Assembly (NCBI GenBank): GCA_903928365.1
Contig: CAIYQV010000474.1
Span: 1 to 10,264, forward strand
Direction: 5' to 3'
DNA from: an uncultured Flavobacteriia bacterium
GTDB lineage: Bacteria > Bacteroidota > Bacteroidia > Flavobacteriales_D > Crocinitomicaceae
Length of the DNA: 10,264 nucleotides
Positions 6,558-10,264 of the stretch are shown here, piece by piece. The notes under the pieces are model-generated. The model was not told the origin of the DNA, did not search any database, and saw nothing but the letters and a program-made list of their open reading frames with translations. Position 1 is the first letter of the stretch; the number at the start of each line of letters is the position of its first letter. The translations under genes and the position numbers were made by a program.

Positions 6558-7242
6558 TCGTAAGATCGTAATCGTTGGAGCGAGTCGCGGCATTGGGGCA
6601 GCCTTAGTTGAACTGCTGCACAAAGATCCAATGAATGAAATACTCGCTGTATCTCGTAACCTGAACGAACTGGAGCGCAGATTTAAAAAGCTTGACCGAG
6701 TAACGGTAGAACAACTCGATCTCACCGCTGATGTTCGTCAACAAGCTACAGAAATCTTCTCGCGATTCGGAGATATCGATATCTTGATCAATAATGCTGG
6801 TTTACTTGTAAATAAGCCGTTTAATCAATTGAATCACGAAGACATTTCGGCATCCTATCAAGTCAATGTGATTGGAGTAATGGAAACAGTTCAGGCTGCA
6901 CTTCCCTATCTCCCTTCGAAGGGGGCACATATCGTAAACATCAGTTCAATGGGTGGTTTTCAGGGCTCTGTTAAATTCCCAGGGCTGGCGGCTTACTCTA
7001 CTTCAAAAGCAGCGCTTTGTTCTTTTACCGAACTCTTTGTAGAAGAATACAAGGATACCCAGATCAAAATGAATTGTTTGTGTTTGGGTGCCGCTCAAAC
7101 TGAAATGCTCGAAGCCGCCTTCCCAGGATATCAAGCTCCATTAAGCGCTTCTGAAATGGCAGAGTTCATTGCAGATTTTGCATTGAATGGACATCGCTGG
7201 ATCAATGGAAAAATTTTACCGGTATCCTTATCGACGCCTTGA
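6550..7242 (+). CDS. Short-chain dehydrogenase/reductase (SDR family)
   Basis: A classical SDR of 230 residues that catalyses an NAD(P)-dependent oxidation or reduction of a hydroxyl/carbonyl group. The nucleotide-binding motif is GASRGIG (10-16), the structural motif is NNAG (81-84), and the catalytic residues are Ser132 or Ser133 (NISSMGG) with Tyr149 and Lys153 (YSTSK). Arg36 after the second strand (AVSRN) suggests NADP(H) preference, which is weak evidence. The ATG lies inside the end of the second reductase gene (8-base overlap), so it is the third gene of the paaE operon and translationally coupled. Its substrate is unknown. Genes of this kind are not part of the standard paa pathway, so its place here is notable. 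The C-terminus is short, without an extra domain. Confidence 0.9.
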   Translation: MTNRKIVIVGASRGIGAALVELLHKDPMNEILAVSRNLNELERRFKKLDRVTVEQLDLTADVRQQATEIFSRFGDIDILINNAGLLVNKPFNQLNHEDISASYQVNVIGVMETVQAALPYLPSKGAHIVNISSMGGFQGSVKFPGLAAYSTSKAALCSFTELFVEEYKDTQIKMNCLCLGAAQTEMLEAAFPGYQAPLSASEMAEFIADFALNGHRWINGKILPVSLSTP

Positions 7243-7280
7243 TGTTACTTTTTGTTTATTGTGCATTTTCAGAATAAAAA

Positions 7281-7850
7281 TTGTTTCGAAAGAAGAAAAA
7301 TACAGCAGAATTGAGTGAGAGCGAAATCATCGCACTTGCCAAAGAAGATGCGAACTATTTCGGACAATTATACCAAAAGTACTTCGATGTTATTTTCCGC
7401 TTTATTTATAAGCGTCTTGGCGGAAATGTAGATGATGCAGGCGATATCTGCCAGCAAACGTTTATAAAAGCAATGGCGAATATTCAGAAATACGAAGACC
7501 GCGGACTTTCTTTCACTTCTTGGTTATTTCGCATTGCCCAAAATGAAGTGAATATGTTCTTCAGAAAACAGAAAAATGCTTATTCAGTTGAAATTGAAGA
7601 ACGCAAACTAAATGGGTTGTTTGATGAAGCACAGATCACTGGATATATGTCTGTGGATGATCAGGAACAATTGGTGCAGTTGTTAAATGAACTTGAACAA
7701 GAGCAACTCGACTTGGTTGAATTGCGTTTTTTTCAAGAAATGAGTTTCAAGGAGATTGCGGACATATATAATATCACCGAAGCAAATGCAAAAATGCGTG
7801 TTTATCGCATTCTTGAAAAATTAAATAAGAAATGGAGTGAAAAAAAATGA
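7281..7850 (+). CDS. RNA polymerase sigma-70 factor, ECF type
   Basis: A 189-residue sigma factor of the small extracytoplasmic-function type. Region 2 spans about 27-98, with YFGQLYQKYFDVIFRFIYK, the DDAGDICQQTFIKAM core-binding/-10 helix (51-65) and FTSWLFRIAQNEVNMFFRKQ (78-97). Region 4 spans about 130-182 with the helix-turn-helix MSFKEIADIYNITEANAKMR (154-173). The start is TTG at 7281: there is a TAA two codons upstream in frame and no ATG before residue 65. The gene begins 38 bases after the SDR stop, so read-through from the paaE operon is possible; I see no convincing promoter in the gap. The stop overlaps the next start by ATGA. Target genes cannot be inferred. Confidence 0.92.
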   Translation: MFRKKKNTAELSESEIIALAKEDANYFGQLYQKYFDVIFRFIYKRLGGNVDDAGDICQQTFIKAMANIQKYEDRGLSFTSWLFRIAQNEVNMFFRKQKNAYSVEIEERKLNGLFDEAQITGYMSVDDQEQLVQLLNELEQEQLDLVELRFFQEMSFKEIADIYNITEANAKMRVYRILEKLNKKWSEKK

Positions 7851-8053
7851 GAAAATTCTCCGTCAATAGAACCAATAAAAAAATTGAGCCCACAAAGGTT
7901 CAAATAGATCGCTACAAGGATTTTTCTCAAATCTATAAGGATTATACATTGCTTACGAAGCGTGGAAAGCGACCTATTTATCGAGACCCTAAGCTTTATC
8001 TGCTCTTCCTTTTGATACTTATCGTCATGTTTTTAATACTGAGCGCTGAATAA
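7847..8053 (+). CDS. Small basic single-pass membrane protein coupled to the sigma factor
   Basis: A 68-residue protein with a basic N-terminal part (11 Lys/Arg in the first 32 residues), the segment KKIEPTKVQIDRYKDFSQIY (11-30), and one hydrophobic stretch at 50-66 (LYLLFLLILIVMFLILS) close to the C-terminus. By the positive-inside rule the N-terminal part should be cytoplasmic with only a few residues outside. The ATG overlaps the sigma factor stop (ATGA), so the two are made together. That arrangement suits a minimal membrane anti-sigma factor or sigma partner, but it has no zinc-binding HxxxCxxC motif and is far shorter than usual anti-sigma factors, so this is inference. It ends 7 bases from the converging T9SS cargo gene. 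Confidence 0.78.
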   Translation: MRKFSVNRTNKKIEPTKVQIDRYKDFSQIYKDYTLLTKRGKRPIYRDPKLYLLFLLILIVMFLILSAE

Positions 8054-8060
8054 CCAAGCA

Positions 8061-9884
8061 TTACCTGGCAACCATGAGTGGCTTTGGTGAGGAAAAATCG
8101 TCTACGCGCAAATAATAAAGTCCATTGATTAAATCATTGCCGTTAACAAATATGAGATTCTCACCTTTTTCAATCTGTTGTTGCCAAGACATTTTCTCCA
8201 TACCCATTGCATCGAATAAATGAAAAGTAGTCAATTGAGCATCTCCGGTGTATAATTGAATGTAAAAATCCCCCTGAATTGGATTTGGATAAACGTTAAC
8301 ATCAACGTTTTTTGCATTGCAATTGACACTAATCGGGTTGTATGTTTTTTTATTTCCGTCCAGATCTTCTTGCACGAGGCGGTAATACGTCGAAGATCCT
8401 TGATTGGAAAGTTCATCCATTGCGTGATACGTTCGCATTTCAGTACTCGTACCTATGTCTTCAATAACATCAGCGATTGACCATTCCAATCCATCCAAAC
8501 TTTTTTCAATTGTATATGAAAAAATGCTATTCTCACTTGCCATCGTCCATTCTAATTGAACCTCTTCTTCATTACAGTCGGCATTAAATGATATCATTTC
8601 TGTTGGAAGCGACGATGAAATCGTTAAGTAGAATTTTGCAGCTGCTGTTTCAAAAGAACCAGCAAGCGTTGTTACTGAAAATACGCGTGTAGCTACGGTT
8701 GCATTAGAGGACGTATTTGAATAAACAAATGCATCCAGAAGTGCTTCATCTTGCGCCAAAGTCATTCCTGATCCATCACTTTTCACAAAAGTTAAAGTAG
8801 ACACTCCTCCACTAACTGTTGCTGTAACTGCATATGTAACCCCACCTATTTGGATGTTACTAAAAACTTGTCCGTTCGAAAAATTTAAAGGAATAGGACC
8901 ACCACTGCTAGCTCCATTAAAGACCAGTAATTCATTTGCTCCATCATATATCTGACTTGATGTAAATGACAGTTTCAAATTATCTAAGGTTGGACCACTA
9001 TAAGTAATATTGGCTCCTCCGTATGTGAAGAATGCCGAACTTGGTGCAATTATGACTGCTGAATTATCCAAACCTGAAGTAACCGTATTCAGATCTAATA
9101 CCGGCGCGGTATAAGAAACGGCTGTTGTAAAGGTTGAACCTGCAGAAAAGTCAAGGAAAAAATAAGCTGCCCCACTACCTCCTGACCCTAATTTTGTCAC
9201 AAATTCTGATAAATAATCATATGTCACTCGAACTCTATTTTTAACATCTGTGACATCAGCAGTATTCGTAGAAAGAGAGGTTCTGAACTTCGTTAAACCC
9301 AACGCAGAGTTGTATGTCATGGATAAATTTGTGGGACTTCCCAATTCATAGCTCGAAAACCCTCCAAATTCAGCATATTGATTGGTTCCTGCACTGCCAT
9401 TACCATCTAAATCATAGGTGTTTAATCGAATATTCTGCAAGGTCACCGATGTCCCAGTATTCGTGGAATTATTATAGGAGCCCCCGAGAATAAATTGAAT
9501 TTTGAAAACGGCATATCCACCTCCTGAACTGAAAGAAAACTGAGGGGAGAAAAAACTTGGAAGATTATTTGCCGCATTGGTCGTTCCCGTATAATCATAC
9601 GTTGTAAATGTTGAAACATTACTTAGTTCTTGCGTTCGCACTATTGCGTCAATTTGTTGGCCTGAAATGGTAATGATATTTTCATATAATACAATATCAT
9701 TTACGGCTATTCCAGATCCAACTTTTGCTGTAATCGTAACTCCTGTACCGCCCATGCTAATTTGACTATACGAAGCATTGAATATTTGAGAAATACCATT
9801 TAATGTAAAAAAGAAAGTGAACATGAACAAAAAGGCACCGGTGCTAAGCTTACCAGTCGTCCTTATTTTTTCTTGAGGTTCCAT
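8061..9884 (-). CDS. Secreted protein with T9SS type A C-terminal sorting domain
   Basis: A 607-residue exported protein. Residues 1-33 form a signal peptide with a long N-region (KLSTGAFLFMFTFFFTLNG, likely cut after GISQ). Residues 34-425 are rich in Ser, Thr, Gly and Asn with many beta-strand-like alternations and no catalytic motif that I recognise. Residues 426-520 (LPTEMISFNADCNEEEVQLEW onward, with YYRLVQEDLDGN) form the FnIII-like module common before T9SS tails. Residues 531-607 are the type A sorting domain: VYPNP (531-535), GDFYIQLY, LFDAMG, GLYYLRV (588-594) and the basic end KPLMVAR. In such proteins the tail directs passage through the type IX system and attachment to the surface, or release. 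The middle could be an adhesin or stalk; its function is unknown. It converges on the small membrane protein gene with a 7-base gap. Confidence 0.9.
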   Translation of the reverse strand: MEPQEKIRTTGKLSTGAFLFMFTFFFTLNGISQIFNASYSQISMGGTGVTITAKVGSGIAVNDIVLYENIITISGQQIDAIVRTQELSNVSTFTTYDYTGTTNAANNLPSFFSPQFSFSSGGGYAVFKIQFILGGSYNNSTNTGTSVTLQNIRLNTYDLDGNGSAGTNQYAEFGGFSSYELGSPTNLSMTYNSALGLTKFRTSLSTNTADVTDVKNRVRVTYDYLSEFVTKLGSGGSGAAYFFLDFSAGSTFTTAVSYTAPVLDLNTVTSGLDNSAVIIAPSSAFFTYGGANITYSGPTLDNLKLSFTSSQIYDGANELLVFNGASSGGPIPLNFSNGQVFSNIQIGGVTYAVTATVSGGVSTLTFVKSDGSGMTLAQDEALLDAFVYSNTSSNATVATRVFSVTTLAGSFETAAAKFYLTISSSLPTEMISFNADCNEEEVQLEWTMASENSIFSYTIEKSLDGLEWSIADVIEDIGTSTEMRTYHAMDELSNQGSSTYYRLVQEDLDGNKKTYNPISVNCNAKNVDVNVYPNPIQGDFYIQLYTGDAQLTTFHLFDAMGMEKMSWQQQIEKGENLIFVNGNDLINGLYYLRVDDFSSPKPLMVAR

Positions 9885-10010
9885 GTTGATTAAAATTATT
9901 CTTCAACGAAGGTCTGACTATCTCATATGACTTCTAAAGGGTAATAAAAGAAATTAATGGATTTAAGCAGAACTACGTAGTCAAACATGAGTAGATTTTA
10001 CTTTGATTCC

Positions 10011-10026
10011 TTGAATTTTCATTCAA
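10011..10026. repeat. Short inverted repeat
   Basis: TTGAAT, loop TTTC, ATTCAA: a perfect 6-bp stem, three bases before a stronger hairpin. There is no U-tract on either side. The loop contains the stop codon of the 35-codon minus-strand ORF. Confidence 0.4.
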
Positions 10027-10126
10027 TGGATTTTCGCACGAATGCGAAAATGGATAGAGTGGTAACAACCAAAAAGTTTTTTTTCGGCAGCAGCAGTAGT
10101 TGTGGCTTTAAGTCTTTCAATGCCAT
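10019..10126 (-). CDS. Possible 35-residue membrane micro-protein
   Basis: An ATG-initiated frame of 35 codons on the minus strand. It has a basic, leucine-rich N-terminal part (LKDLKPQLLLLPKK), a hydrophobic run of about 13 residues (FLVVTTLSIFAFV, 18-30) and a charged end (RKSIE). The amphipathic/hydrophobic/basic order is protein-like and the frame is preceded by candidate minus-strand promoter boxes, but the hydrophobic run is short for a membrane span, no ribosome-binding site is clear, and a perfect hairpin lies inside the frame. I do not recognise it. It may equally be chance in a leader region. Confidence 0.2.
   Translation of the reverse strand: MALKDLKPQLLLLPKKNFLVVTTLSIFAFVRKSIE
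10030..10051. repeat. Perfect 9-bp hairpin
   Basis: ATTTTCGCA, loop CGAA, TGCGAAAAT. The stem is perfect and contains a GC-rich tip, but no T-run follows on either strand, so it is not a standard intrinsic terminator. It could be an RNA structure in the leader of the T9SS gene, an operator, or a weak terminator. Confidence 0.5.
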
Positions 10127-10187
10127 AGCTACATTCAATTATGGAAAGTTACAATTTTTAAATTCAACTTCCAAAGTTATTTTCAAT

Positions 10188-10220
10188 CAAACTTACATCA
10201 GTAATTTATTGTAACTTCAA
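10188..10220 (-). promoter_or_regulatory. Candidate minus-strand promoter for the T9SS gene or micro-ORF
   Basis: On the minus strand TTG (10220-10218), 22 bases, TAAGTTTG (10195-10188), a full TAnnTTTG match with long but acceptable spacing. A second full match, TAACTTTG, lies at 10179-10172 without a good TTG partner. If used, the leader to the T9SS start would be about 300 bases and would include both hairpins. Confidence 0.4.
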
Positions 10221-10262
10221 TTTGCGTTTAATAAACCATGATGCAAAAGGTAATTCTGATAG
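10206..10262 (-). CDS. Possible 3' end of a minus-strand gene running off the window
   Basis: A minus-strand frame open to the right edge for 18 codons before TAA (10208-10206), reading LSELPFASWFIKRKLKLQ. The basic, aromatic-containing tail looks like a protein C-terminus, and the same-strand T9SS gene would follow it. With 18 codons this could be chance; no family can be named. Confidence 0.25.
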   Translation of the reverse strand, partial: LSELPFASWFIKRKLKLQ

Positions 10263-10264
10263 TT

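Larger units (their letters stand above)
9885..10264. other. 380-base region with hairpins and no firm gene
   Basis: An AT-rich stretch upstream of the T9SS cargo gene. It holds a 10-base palindrome ACTACGTAGT (9972-9981), two adjacent hairpins (10011-10026 and 10030-10051), two TAnnTTTG boxes on the minus strand, a 35-codon minus-strand ORF (10019-10126) and 18 open codons at the right edge. A 75-codon plus-strand frame (9987-10214) has no protein-like character. No tRNA or known riboswitch is apparent. Confidence 0.6.

Noticed and set aside
6220..6725. Minus-strand frames of 65 and 103 codons opposite the second reductase and the SDR
   Set aside because: They lie entirely antisense to genes with clear catalytic motifs and their translations show no recognisable domain or signal.
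7243..7283. Possible promoter for the sigma factor in the 38-base gap
   Set aside because: TTACTTTTTG and TAAAAATTG both miss the TAnnTTTG spacing, and the second would overlap the start codon. Not convincing enough to list.
8041..8100. Possible convergent terminator between the small membrane protein and the T9SS gene
   Set aside because: Only an imperfect stem with a bulge and a loop of about 20 bases (ACCAAGC with GCTTTGGT) could be found, without a U-tract.
9972..9981. Palindrome ACTACGTAGT as an operator
   Set aside because: It is a perfect 10-base palindrome but isolated, not placed against a recognised promoter box, and short enough to occur by chance.
9987..10214. 75-codon plus-strand frame near the right end
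   Set aside because: Its composition is Phe/Ser/Asn-rich with no domain-like pattern, no promoter or ribosome-binding signal is evident, and it lies over hairpins and minus-strand promoter boxes. It is most likely a chance frame.
1..10264. CRISPR arrays, insertion sequences, tRNA/rRNA genes, prophage or defence genes
   Set aside because: No direct-repeat array, transposase, integrase, tRNA-like fold or phage gene was seen on either strand. The genes read as ordinary chromosomal metabolism, regulation and surface functions.

Overview
The window looks like chromosomal DNA of a Bacteroidota species, most likely a flavobacterium-like aerobe. Three things point there: a secreted protein ending in a type IX secretion (T9SS) sorting domain; several candidate promoters of the Bacteroidota type (TTG, about 20 bases, TAnnTTTG) instead of E. 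coli -35/-10 boxes; and few strong Shine-Dalgarno sequences. Genus cannot be named from this.

Left end (1-980, plus): the 3' part of a membrane-bound fatty acid hydroxylase/sterol desaturase-type di-iron enzyme, overlapping by ATGA with a small exported DUF2141 protein. This pair converges on a minus-strand operon with only 3 bases between the stop codons, and a perfect hairpin sits in the junction.

Centre (984-7242): the multicomponent phenylacetyl-CoA 1,2-epoxidase (ring 1,2-epoxidation in aerobic phenylacetate catabolism), split into two divergent blocks. paaA-paaB-paaC-paaD run leftward from a good promoter at 3486-3516. The reductase component runs rightward and is present twice in tandem (two PaaE-type flavin/[2Fe-2S] reductases), followed by an overlapping short-chain dehydrogenase. 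Between the blocks is a minus-strand lipoprotein gene with its own promoter and intrinsic terminator. The gap in front of the reductases holds two abutting inverted repeats just upstream of a TAnnTTTG box, which is a good candidate control site. PaaA/PaaC form the oxygenase core, PaaB bridges, PaaD probably serves cluster/metal assembly, and PaaE delivers electrons from NAD(P)H. No CoA ligase (paaK) or downstream beta-oxidation-like paa genes are in view.

Right end (7281-10264): an ECF-type sigma factor translationally coupled to a 68-residue basic protein with one C-terminal membrane segment (possibly a membrane partner of the sigma factor). It converges on a large minus-strand T9SS cargo protein. 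The last 380 bases hold two hairpins, a palindrome, a candidate minus-strand promoter, a possible 35-codon membrane micro-ORF and perhaps the tail of another minus-strand gene. I found no tRNA, rRNA, CRISPR array, insertion sequence or prophage genes.
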